From assembly GCF_003665065.1 (NCBI RefSeq), contig NZ_RCHR01000001.1:558001-622000 (forward strand): a DNA stretch of 64,000 nucleotides, given 5' to 3'. Below, piece by piece: positions 26,014-34,213 of the stretch; position 1 is the first letter of the stretch; each line of letters opens with the position of its first letter. The position numbers were made by a program, and so were the translations under genes. The DNA comes from Oceanobacillus piezotolerans. Its GTDB lineage: Bacteria; Bacillota; Bacilli; Bacillales; Amphibacillaceae. The notes under the pieces are model-generated. The model made no database searches. It was not told the origin of the DNA and saw only the letters and a program-made list of their open reading frames with translations.

Positions 26014-26981
26014 TCATCCCCCTATTCTGTTAATAATATCTAAGTTATGTTTAAAAAGATCATCGTTTTTATACCATCTTTTTGGTGTTTCTGGTTTTAT
26101 TCCTATACATTCACACGTTAAATTTATAGAATTAGTCAAAGCGAAAATCACTAGGAAATTCAGTTTACGCCTTCTAATTCCTGAATTTGTGTTATCTAAA
26201 TGTCTATCATTTAGATCTTCTAGCTTAGCTAATTCTTTGTCGAACATCTTATACTTACGTAGCAAATATAGTTCTTTATCTTTGTATATCCAGTTTGAGA
26301 ATCTTTTTACAGATCTTCTGCCTCTAATATGAAGTCTAAAATTATTTTCTTGTCTAACCAATTGCGGAAAAAATCTTTCCTCACTAGCAGTTCATGTAGA
26401 ACATTTATAAACACTTCAGAACCAGAAACAAAGGTCACTGTATACTTTTCATAGTTAATATATCCATCCCCATCAAAAAATCCACGAATAAAATGATTCA
26501 AAAATCGCCCAGGTACTTGAGGAAACTGTAGTGTACGGGATTTATTCGCTGTCATTCCATGTATTTCAATTAGATCATCTTTCATAATTTTGCTATTCAA
26601 ATTTAAAATATAAACACCAGTTTTCTTATTTTGCTGGATTGGATGATTGGATCCAAGCTCTTTTCTAATATCTTCTAAAATATATTTTTCCTTTTGCGCA
26701 AAGCTTACTAATTGGTTTTTCCCAGAAATCATCCCATCAGCAGCAAAAAACCCTAAAATATAAGCCATATTGTTGGACCATATTTTAAAATAATTTTCAT
26801 TCAATGTATATTTCCGTTTCCAGCTACCTCTTGCCCGTTTTTTTATTTTATTATCGTCTAATATCATGTTTACATATCGAGATGATATATTAGCAAGCTT
26901 TGCTATAGTTGTTGTGCTTTCCCCTTGTTGATAAAGAGTAATAATTTCCTCGGTTGTTAATGTTCGCTTCCTGTTACTCAT
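26014..26981 (-). pseudogene. Free-standing LAGLIDADG homing endonuclease, frameshifted
   Basis: An N-terminal helix-turn-helix (about 8-42, TEEIITLYQQGESTTTIAKL) precedes two LAGLIDADG helices: YILGFFAADGMIS and HFIRGFFDGDGYIN, each with its catalytic Asp. The frame breaks near 26366-26373, where the coding strand has six T residues; one extra T would join it to the downstream frame, whose product has the typical IRGRRSVKRFSNWIYKD and YLLRKYKMF ending. The second frame ends at 26014. Reading both together gives about 320 residues. It is not inside an intron or intein: the flanking genes are separate and intact. A sequencing slip in the homopolymer is possible. Confidence 0.8.
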
Positions 26982-27151
26982 GACACGTCGCCCTCCCTTG
27001 TAGAACGTTTGTTCCCTTTTTGGTAATTATACCATATGTTACGTGTTATTATTAAATTATTTTAAAGAATAAAGCACATTACTTTGTTTACTTACCTAGA
27101 ATTCAAGTTCACCAACTTTTAGGATGGAAATATTTATTAAATATAATAAAA

Positions 27152-27186
27152 AATCAAAACAAGAACAAGTAGCTCTTGTTTTGATT
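27152..27186 (-). terminator. Terminator of the AlaX gene
   Basis: On the minus strand a 13-14-bp stem (AATCAAAACAAG... arms) ends in a T-rich run (TTTTTTATTAT), directly after the AlaX stop codon. Confidence 0.8.
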
Positions 27187-27188
27187 GA

Positions 27189-28394
27189 CTAGAAATCAGT
27201 CGATATTACATTCAACATCTTATCTATTAAATCTTCAGGAGAAACCTTGGGCTCTCCCCCGCCTTGTGCAAAGGAATCACTTCCTCCGCCTTTTCCATTA
27301 ATTGCAGGCAAAACATCCTTTAATAGTTGATTCATATTTTGATCAAGATCTTCACTTCTCGCACAAATAACTTGAAGCTTTTCTTCCTTTTTATTTACAA
27401 ATAGAACTAAAATACTGTCTTCATTTTGTGTGATATGTTTTGCTAATTGTTGGAGCTCTGTGATTGATCTATCGATAGATATATTTTTCACTAAATGAAA
27501 ATGATCTGTATCTATTGATTCTTCAATGAGCTTGCTTCCTTCCTGCTTTAAAATCTCCATTTTTAATTCACTAATCGTTGCTTCAAAGATCTTTTGTTGC
27601 TCTATCAACCGCTTTGCTGCAGACTCTAAATCCTCTTGAGGAGCATTTAACAAAGGGGTTAACCGTTGGATAATCCGATGTTTTTCGTGCAGCTGCTTGA
27701 GTACTCTTGTTCCACAAACAAAATGAATCCGTATCTTTTTCTTTTGCTTTTCCCACTGAAGAATCTTTAACTGATTTACCTGGCCCGTGCTATTTGGATG
27801 TGTGCCGCCACAGCCATTATAGTCAAATTCAGGGATAATAACGAGACGAATATTATCTGTGACAGATAACGCCTTTCTTAATGGATATTGATGGATTTCA
27901 TCTTCGGTTACCCATTTAGTTTCGATCGGTCGATTCTCTAAAATGATTTGGTTCACTCTTTCTTCCGCTTTATTGGCTTCCTCCTCTGTAAGCGTTGTAA
28001 TGTCAAGGTCAACCGTACATGTTTCTGTACTTAAGTGGAAGCTCACTGTTTTATAACCAAATAGTTCTTCAAAACTAGCGGATAATATATGTTGGCCAGC
28101 ATGCTGTTGCATATGATCTAAGCGACGTATCCAGTTTACCTTTCCGTAACAGCTATCTTCTTGTAAGGGTACATCGATAAAGTGCCTAATCTCCCCTTCT
28201 ACATCCTCTACGTCATATACTTGTACATGATTCAACGTCCCTATATCATGGGGTTGTCCACCGCCAGTTGGGTAAAATGCCGTCTTATCCAAGACTACGT
28301 AAAGACGCCCTTTTTGATCTTGTCCTTTATGAAGAATTTTGGCTGAGAAAGTATCTATGTATGGATCTTGATAGTATAATCTTTCAGTATGCAT
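27189..28394 (-). CDS. Alanyl-tRNA editing protein, AlaX-L type with DHHA1 domain
   Basis: This trans-editing enzyme hydrolyses Ser- or Gly-tRNA-Ala mischarged by AlaRS. The 401-residue protein has an N-terminal beta-barrel (TAFYPTGGGQPHD), the zinc and editing motifs QQHAGQHILSASF and CGGTHPNSTGQ, then a coiled-coil linker (about 230-290) and a DHHA1 domain with the Gly-rich INGKGGGSDSFAQGGG. This is the long (AlaX-L) type. AAGGAG sits 7 bases before ATG 28394; the longer frame starting at 28412 lacks a site. It is a single-gene unit with its own terminator. Confidence 0.93.
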   Translation of the reverse strand: MHTERLYYQDPYIDTFSAKILHKGQDQKGRLYVVLDKTAFYPTGGGQPHDIGTLNHVQVYDVEDVEGEIRHFIDVPLQEDSCYGKVNWIRRLDHMQQHAGQHILSASFEELFGYKTVSFHLSTETCTVDLDITTLTEEEANKAEERVNQIILENRPIETKWVTEDEIHQYPLRKALSVTDNIRLVIIPEFDYNGCGGTHPNSTGQVNQLKILQWEKQKKKIRIHFVCGTRVLKQLHEKHRIIQRLTPLLNAPQEDLESAAKRLIEQQKIFEATISELKMEILKQEGSKLIEESIDTDHFHLVKNISIDRSITELQQLAKHITQNEDSILVLFVNKKEEKLQVICARSEDLDQNMNQLLKDVLPAINGKGGGSDSFAQGGGEPKVSPEDLIDKMLNVISTDF

Positions 28395-28434
28395 GAAATC
28401 ACTCCTTAGCAAGCATTAATTTACTAGAAAAGTA

Positions 28435-29142
28435 TTATAAACTCTTACTATTAGATAGTCTAATAAATATAAATATAGCTATAAAAGAATACAACATAAT
28501 CCAGATAAATGGAAAAGTTGATAATTCAAGGATGGATTCCCCGCTCCAATTCATTAGTGGTAATTGAGTTATTACGGAAGGAGGGATAATCCAAACGATA
28601 TTCCTTATAGTATGAGGTAAAATACTATATATCCCTATTGCTGAAATCGATATGGTAAGAGTTAATGCTAATCCACCGTAGGAATTAATTGGGCTGCTCA
28701 TTAAATTCCTACTAAATAAACTGCCAACACTCAAACCTAGTAAAGATAAAAGCAGATGATTAATAAAAGAAATAAAACCGATCTGTATCGAAACGGATTC
28801 ACTAAACATTTGGAAAACGATTGGATATACAAAAGCAAATAAACTCAGCCCTAAACCAATCATAAAGGTGGTAAGCAATTTAGATAAGTAATAACGAGTC
28901 CTGCTCTGCATATGGAGAATGATAATTTGAGTCTGGACTGGATCGTCTAATGCTAAAACGCTAATCGCTAGCCAGGAGGAAATGATGTAAAGAAATAAAG
29001 CAGTCACAGCATAGCTGTCAATAATTGGATTTGGGGTGTAAGTATAAAATAGGACGATTAAAATGATATACATAGCGATTGGTAAGAAATATTTATGAGA
29101 TCGTATATAATCCCTTAAACTATACTTTGCTAATTCAATCAT
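28435..29142 (-). CDS. ABC-2-type transporter permease
   Basis: This is a 235-residue integral membrane protein with about six hydrophobic helices (approx. 18-36, 42-66, 92-116, 125-145, 160-185, 210-230) and a cytoplasmic start (IELAKYSLRDYIRSHKYF) characteristic of ABC-2 permeases. AGGAG sits 8 bases before ATG 29142, while the ATG at 29148 overlaps that site. The upstream ATPase gene of the same operon has lost its catalytic core, so this permease is probably without its motor unless another ATPase serves it. The cargo is unknown. Confidence 0.82.
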   Translation of the reverse strand: MIELAKYSLRDYIRSHKYFLPIAMYIILIVLFYTYTPNPIIDSYAVTALFLYIISSWLAISVLALDDPVQTQIIILHMQSRTRYYLSKLLTTFMIGLGLSLFAFVYPIVFQMFSESVSIQIGFISFINHLLLSLLGLSVGSLFSRNLMSSPINSYGGLALTLTISISAIGIYSILPHTIRNIVWIIPPSVITQLPLMNWSGESILELSTFPFIWIMLYSFIAIFIFIRLSNSKSL

Positions 29143-29153
29143 TATCATCTCTC

Positions 29154-29581
29154 CTAGTCTTGGGATATCCCAGGTGAATAATCTTCGTTATATTTAATAG
29201 AGTTAGTTGAAACAGCTTCTATACTGCCTTTCTGCTCAAGTACTCTAGCTAAAATTTTATCGCTATTATTTTGATAAACATAAAGGATCAAGTGATCTTC
29301 CTTTTGATCTACCTTTACAACTTCTGTCCAATTCTTCACAGCAGATATGTCAATATGCTTTACTTCAATAACTTTTAATTTCTCTTTAATTGAGGAAGCA
29401 GGGTCCTTTATATAAATATTCTTATCTTTTATGAAATAAGTTGTATTAATCTTTTCCCTACCCCATTATTGCCAAGGATTCCAATACATTCGCCCTCTTT
29501 GATTGATAATGAAATTTCTTCTAGTATTCCTTTATTAGCGTATTTTTTCGTTACATGTTCTAGTTCAATCAAATTATTCAT
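29154..29581 (-). pseudogene. ABC transporter ATPase remnant with internal deletion
   Basis: The start is sound: AGGAG, 7 bases, ATG 29581, then IELEHVTKKYANKGILEE and the beginning of Walker A, GNNGVGK. Immediately after that Lys the sequence jumps to unrelated codons (RLIQLIS) and stops. In another frame the C-terminal domain of an ABC ATPase continues (KDKNIYIKDPASSIKEKLKV ... ILARVLEQKGSIEAVS) to 29154. Roughly 450 bases that would encode the Q-loop, signature and Walker B are absent. The deletion is also out of frame, so no functional ATPase can be made. The permease follows 11 bases later. Confidence 0.85.
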
Positions 29582-29649
29582 TATAGGCTCCTGTCACAAT
29601 TACCATTCAAAATGTATTTACATTTCATTATAACATTTAGATGGCAGTT

Positions 29650-29690
29650 AATATCAAAAAGCGCATGAGGAGAATGCGCTTTTTGATATT
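29650..29690. terminator. Hairpin between the VOC gene and the ABC remnant
   Basis: A perfect 17-bp stem (AATATCAAAAAGCGCAT with its complement) surrounds a seven-base loop. A/T-rich flanks allow function in either direction; it most likely ends the VOC gene transcript. Confidence 0.78.
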
Positions 29691-29722
29691 GTATGATTAT
29701 TCTAATCTACCAGCCACTAGCT

Positions 29723-30067
29723 TTAACACGCACAAACCATTAAATGATTTCCATCTGAATCCTTAAAGTTAAAATAATGGCCAAATTGAATATCTGTCGT
29801 AAGCTCAATACCTTTCTTTTTCATCTCCAGATACGATTCTTCAATATTCTTTGAATTAAAATGAAATGCTGGGACTTTGTAAATGGATTCTGGATCATAG
29901 ATTTTACTATCTAGCACAATTTGAGGGTTTTTCATTGGAATAACATATAAATGGCCATGCACAATTTCCCCTTCTGGTTCAATCCCTAGTAAATCACAAT
30001 ACCAATCTCTGGCTTTTTCAATATTACTGACTGGAATAAACAATGCACCAACTTCTTTTTCGATCAT
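29723..30067 (-). CDS. VOC (glyoxalase/bleomycin-resistance) superfamily protein
   Basis: This 114-residue protein has the paired beta-alpha-beta-beta-beta modules of the vicinal oxygen chelate fold: FIPVSNIEKARDWYCDLLGI at the N-terminus and FKDSDGNHLMVC at the C-terminus. Metal ligands are plausible at the His of GHLYVIP and the Glu/His of the second module, but I cannot fix the substrate. GGGAGAGG lies before the ATG. It stands alone between two hairpins. Confidence 0.82.
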   Translation of the reverse strand: MIEKEVGALFIPVSNIEKARDWYCDLLGIEPEGEIVHGHLYVIPMKNPQIVLDSKIYDPESIYKVPAFHFNSKNIEESYLEMKKKGIELTTDIQFGHYFNFKDSDGNHLMVCAC

Positions 30068-30137
30068 AATTCGGCCTCTCCCTTCTATTAACTCGCCCTA
30101 TAATAATTCGTTAACAGGCAATGCATTTCCTCCTATA

Positions 30138-30179
30138 TTACAAGAAGACAGATGAACATATTCATCTGTCTTCTTGTAA
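30138..30179. terminator. Perfect 19-bp hairpin after the helicase gene
   Basis: TTACAAGAAGACAGATGAA and its exact complement are separated by four bases, 5 bases after the helicase stop codon on the minus strand. There is no T run, so the element may be a processed 3' end or weak terminator. Confidence 0.6.
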
Positions 30180-30184
30180 TATTT

Positions 30185-32716
30185 CTATGAAAGTAAAGTG
30201 TTAATAGCAATCTCTTCCTTACAGTTTGTGCATTCTACGGCATTCACAGGATAATCATCTTTAACATCAAGTGTGGAATGACAGCTTTTACAGCGTAAAT
30301 CCACATATTCCATATACTTCTCCAGTATATAGCGAGGGTTGCTGTTGCTTCCACAATATGAGCAAATAAGCTTGGTAGCCCCATTACTAGAAACGTCAAT
30401 CTTCCTGTTACTGCGACAGTTTGGACATTGTGCCCATGTTGCCACATATTGATGTAAGGAGTAGTCAGGACGCTGGCTTATTACTTTTTGCTGTTCTCCT
30501 TCATTTGAGTGCACTGGTTCTTCTAAACTTAAAAACTGATTGAGAAGCTCAATTACATTACTAGCAGCAAGTCTGCAGGTCAAATATGGTTCTTCAATAG
30601 CAGAATTAAAGGAAAGCCCATGCATAATCGGACTTCCAACCCAGAGTGTCGATCCGTCGATTTCTATAAATGACATTGCAATGTCCCTAGGAATAAGTGC
30701 ATAAGAACGGAGCAAAATATCCTGCTTTCTTGAAGTAATGAACGTTATGTCCACACGGCGACTTATCGCCTGTAATAATTGCCAAAGTTTAGTATTGATT
30801 TTTGCTGGAAAGGGAGCCGAAATGGTTATCTTCTTAGCAGCCTTTAGGTCCCTTGCCAATCTATCGAAGGGTTCGCCTTCAAACCATTGAAGATCAGGAT
30901 GGAATGTATCTGCTAATATCCTTGGTAAATCCTTTTTGGTATAGCTTCCATTCATGGTTTCTAAATGATCGGATAAGGCACGAACAGCTTTCTCTTGTGG
31001 AATTCTAGATTTAATATATTGTCGATCTGCTATCGTAATGAATTTCCCTTTAGCTCTTGTTACCGCAACATTGATTAAACGGTCGCTTTTAGAATTGGTT
31101 AAAAGAATGCTTGGACGTTGTTGCGGGTAGCTATCTACCTGGTCAAAGATAATAATATCTCGCTCAGAACCTTGAAATGTATGAATCGTCGCTGCGATGA
31201 CTCTATCGGTATCAATTTGTTTCCGGTTATCTGGAAGAAGTGCGTCGATACAGGCATTCACCAATTTTGTTTGGGCTCGATAAGGGGAAATATAGCCGAT
31301 GCTTCCATTTCCTTTACCTGAAAGAATAAGTTGCATGGCTAATAACGCAGATACTACATTAAATCGAGAATCGGTTGCAGTATCCTTCAGACAATAAGTA
31401 CCCGACTTAGAAGTATCTACTAATACCGAAGCTTCATTCGGAAAAGGCAGCTTATGGACAATCTGCTCTCGTTTTTTCACCATAGCCTTATCATCTGAAA
31501 CCATGTTTTTATAGATAAATTGATTTGTGAAGCTTGATATATCAGGATGCATTCTTCGTTGTGTTTTCAGCATAAAAAGATTTGGGTGAGAAAGACCAGC
31601 ATCTACAGCATCAATAATTTTGGTAACTTTGAAAATATCATTCCGAAGCCATTTTTCTACCAATCGATGCTTCGCTTGAGCAATCGGTGCAAGCTGTTTA
31701 AAATCTCCACAAACAATTAGCTTCTTCCCTAACGATGCTGCAAAGGCAATTTGGGGAATGTAGGCCATACTTACTTCATCAACCACAATCATGTCATATT
31801 CATTTTTAAAAACAAAAGGGTCAATGATCGCTTTTGCTAAAGTAACTCCGAGTACTTTAGCGTTTGCAGCAAGCTCGCCTTCTTTTTCCTTTCGCTGCAT
31901 ACGAATTTTCCTTAATTCAGAATCACTGTATTGTCCTTTTCCAAGTGAATAAGTGTCTACTTGTAGATGTGGATATTCTCGTACAATAATATCTTGAGAC
32001 AATACATCCCGAAGTGTTTTTAGTTTCTCATTGGTACTAAAACCATATCGTACTATTTCTCCGGATTTCCAGCTTTTCTTTTGCTGTACTATCTTCGCTA
32101 TCTCTTCTACAAGGACATCCACTGCAGCATTACTTTGTGCCAAAACCAATATTTTCTTACCGGATTGATAGTGCCTGGCAATCATTCTTGCTAGTGTATA
32201 TGTTTTACCAGTACCAGGAGGTCCCCAAATATAAGTAGTAGGATTATATTTTGCACGAAGAATAACTTCATGCAAAGGGTTTTTAGCCTGAGGATGTTTC
32301 GCTTTCGATTTACCTGAAATCGCCCTTGCCATTCTTTTTGATTTTATGGAATGTCCTAGACTCTCTTGCAATCGGTTTGTTAGAGCAACTAATAATTCCC
32401 ATGACTCACTTATTAATAAGGCTTCTTCTATCTCTTTCCGATTATATGAATCAATTTTAACGATCAAATCGTATCCATTAGTTGAAAGCACTTCACCTTG
32501 GTAATCTTCATTTTGAATTCTGAGTACGACCGGAGAGCCATCCGGCAAACGTGCTTCCTCAAGAGCCCTAAACCAGTAAATAGCTTCTTTTTCATACCGG
32601 CTAATCATTTCTCCGTTAAAAAGCGGAAGCTTCCTTCCTCCCTGCTTCTTGTTCTCTTCTATTTCAATTTGTAAAGCTTTCTTCCAAATCAGTATTATGT
32701 CTTCCATTGTTGCCAT
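30185..32716 (-). CDS. Superfamily 1 (UPF1/DNA2-like) helicase with C-terminal zinc ribbons
   Basis: The 843-residue protein has the full SF1B motor. Walker A is GPPGTGKTYTLARM, motif Ia QSNAAVDVL, motif II VVDEVSMAY, motif III CGDFKQLAPIAQ, motif IV QRRMHPDIS, motif V TIHTFQGSERDIIIFD and motif VI VAVTRAKGKF. The region about 600-740 resembles a phospholipase-D-like fold but lacks a recognisable HxK motif. The last 80 residues contain two four-cysteine zinc ribbons (CPNC...CSYC and CKSC...CTNC). The N-terminal 100 residues are beta-rich. It lies alone. A nucleic-acid helicase is clear; the biological role (RNA, repair or defence) is open. Confidence 0.88.
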   Translation of the reverse strand: MATMEDIILIWKKALQIEIEENKKQGGRKLPLFNGEMISRYEKEAIYWFRALEEARLPDGSPVVLRIQNEDYQGEVLSTNGYDLIVKIDSYNRKEIEEALLISESWELLVALTNRLQESLGHSIKSKRMARAISGKSKAKHPQAKNPLHEVILRAKYNPTTYIWGPPGTGKTYTLARMIARHYQSGKKILVLAQSNAAVDVLVEEIAKIVQQKKSWKSGEIVRYGFSTNEKLKTLRDVLSQDIIVREYPHLQVDTYSLGKGQYSDSELRKIRMQRKEKEGELAANAKVLGVTLAKAIIDPFVFKNEYDMIVVDEVSMAYIPQIAFAASLGKKLIVCGDFKQLAPIAQAKHRLVEKWLRNDIFKVTKIIDAVDAGLSHPNLFMLKTQRRMHPDISSFTNQFIYKNMVSDDKAMVKKREQIVHKLPFPNEASVLVDTSKSGTYCLKDTATDSRFNVVSALLAMQLILSGKGNGSIGYISPYRAQTKLVNACIDALLPDNRKQIDTDRVIAATIHTFQGSERDIIIFDQVDSYPQQRPSILLTNSKSDRLINVAVTRAKGKFITIADRQYIKSRIPQEKAVRALSDHLETMNGSYTKKDLPRILADTFHPDLQWFEGEPFDRLARDLKAAKKITISAPFPAKINTKLWQLLQAISRRVDITFITSRKQDILLRSYALIPRDIAMSFIEIDGSTLWVGSPIMHGLSFNSAIEEPYLTCRLAASNVIELLNQFLSLEEPVHSNEGEQQKVISQRPDYSLHQYVATWAQCPNCRSNRKIDVSSNGATKLICSYCGSNSNPRYILEKYMEYVDLRCKSCHSTLDVKDDYPVNAVECTNCKEEIAINTLLS

Positions 32717-33211
32717 GTTGATGTCCTTTCCATTCTAAAAGGTTTCTTAATGTCTAGGTATTGAGTTAAGCTATAGACGAACACCTACGTTCCAAATCAT
32801 GCAGATAGAAACTTTTTATCTAGTAAATAACTATTTTATCATACTTTTAACTGGCAAAATATTTCCATATTTTCCCAAATTAGATGGAATTTAAGCGACA
32901 TATAAGTTAAAATAGTACATAATAATCAGGTAAAATATCACAAAAATACCTTAGATTAACACTGAGTTTACGAAAAGTTAATATTTCAGTTGTACAATAT
33001 AAATAGAGTGGTTAAAGATAGATAGCAGTAACTCAAAATTCTATAAATTCCTGAGGCCAAATCCTCCATTTATGTCCTTCCACTTTAATTTATGCATAGA
33101 AGGCCCTAACAAAGGATTTGAACTATGGAATTCTTTGCTATGTACTACTGAAACAATCATCATATATAGGGAAAATAATAAATTTATTGAAGAATACAGA
33201 GGGGACTTTTT
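32717..33211. other. 495-bp divergent intergenic region (helicase / diguanylate cyclase)
   Basis: No gene fits here. It must hold both divergent promoters. A TTGTAC...ATATAAAT cluster near 32990-33003 could start the plus-strand transcript. The following roughly 200 nt contain nested complementary segments (GAGG/CCTC near 33052; AAATCC near 33059 with GGATTT near 33113; CCTTC with GAAGG between them) that would give the diguanylate cyclase gene a structured leader. It does not match the c-di-GMP-I riboswitch core that I know. Confidence 0.4.
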
Positions 33212-34177
33212 ATGCATATCGTAATTGGAGATATTGCAAGGGAAGCAATCACCGTAACACCAACTACAAGGTGTGAAAAGGTTTATTCGACATTTGTTGA
33301 ACAGCCTTCCATAGAGGGGATTGTAATAGTTTTAGAGGCACAGCCTATTGGTCTGGTAATGCGGACCAGCTTCTTTCAAAAGCTATCAACCAAATATGGG
33401 TTCGATCTTTTTATGCAGCGCCCTATTGAACTGGTGATGGACCGTGAATTGTTAACTGTGGATTATACGACAGCGTTAACAGAGGTGAGTACCCTTGCAA
33501 TGGAACGTAAGCAAGAAAGTCTTTATGATTATGTGATCGTGACGAAGCAAAAACAACTTTATGGAGTTGTTAGTATTCGTGAACTAATCATGAAGCTTTC
33601 AGAAGTACAAATTAATATCGCTAAGTATTCGAATCCATTAAGCGGATTACCTGGTAACCATATTATTGATTCAACCTTAGAAAAAGTGCTGGGTTATCAG
33701 CGATATACGGTATTTTATATTGATCTTGATAATTTTAAAGAATTCAATGATACATATGGTTTTAAAGAAGGCGATGAATTAATTAAAGAAACTGCCAATA
33801 TTATTCAAAATACAATTACTACTAATAGCAAACATTTTGTTGGACATATTGGGGGCGATGATTTTATTGCTGCTGTTCCCCACTATCTGCATGAGGATAT
33901 CTGCAGATTGATTATTTCCAGGTTTGAACAAGCCATTTTACGTTTTTATCGCAATGAAGATATTCAGCGCGGATATGTAAAAACCTTAAACCGAAAAGGA
34001 GAACTAGAGAATGTTCCATTGGTAAGTATATCCATCGCTGTTATACAGAATAAACATGTATCTATCTCGTCTGTTGATGCATTAAGTAAAGAAGCGGCAG
34101 CTGTAAAAATGAAGTGTAAAGCCACAGAAGGTAGTGTATTTCTTACTTTAGATGACATTCAAAAACAAATATATTGA
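33212..34177 (+). CDS. CBS-pair GGDEF diguanylate cyclase
   Basis: This 321-residue cytoplasmic protein is predicted to make cyclic di-GMP. Two CBS repeats occupy about 5-130 (ITVTPTTRCEKVYSTF ... VVSIRELIMKLSE) and likely bind a nucleotide that gates activity. The GGDEF domain (about 140-321) begins with NPLSGLPGNHIID, then YIDLDNFKEFNDTYGF with the metal-binding Asp, and has the active-site loop HIGGDDF, an allowed variant of GGDEF. No RxxD inhibitory site lies at the usual place before the loop, so product inhibition is probably absent. AGAGGGGA precedes the ATG. A convergent EAL gene follows. Confidence 0.87.
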   Translation: MHIVIGDIAREAITVTPTTRCEKVYSTFVEQPSIEGIVIVLEAQPIGLVMRTSFFQKLSTKYGFDLFMQRPIELVMDRELLTVDYTTALTEVSTLAMERKQESLYDYVIVTKQKQLYGVVSIRELIMKLSEVQINIAKYSNPLSGLPGNHIIDSTLEKVLGYQRYTVFYIDLDNFKEFNDTYGFKEGDELIKETANIIQNTITTNSKHFVGHIGGDDFIAAVPHYLHEDICRLIISRFEQAILRFYRNEDIQRGYVKTLNRKGELENVPLVSISIAVIQNKHVSISSVDALSKEAAAVKMKCKATEGSVFLTLDDIQKQIY

Positions 34178-34180
34178 AAT

Positions 34181-34213
34181 AAAAAAGATCGAGCACATTG
34201 TTCGATCTTTTTT
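34181..34213. terminator. Bidirectional terminator between the GGDEF and EAL genes
   Basis: AAAAAAGATCGAGCA pairs with TGTTCGATCTTTTTT (one G-T wobble) around a three-base loop. A and T runs flank it for both directions. Confidence 0.9.

Noticed and set aside
26014..26361. Separate gene of 115 residues
   Set aside because: It starts inside the upstream endonuclease frame and its product is the normal C-terminus of the same LAGLIDADG protein.
30185..32716. Helicase as a Mokosh-type phage-defence protein
   Set aside because: Only a general helicase-plus-PLD-like resemblance is visible; the PLD catalytic motif is not seen and no defence island surrounds it.
32990..33211. c-di-GMP riboswitch upstream of the cyclase
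   Set aside because: The conserved GEMM core elements are not present in the leader.
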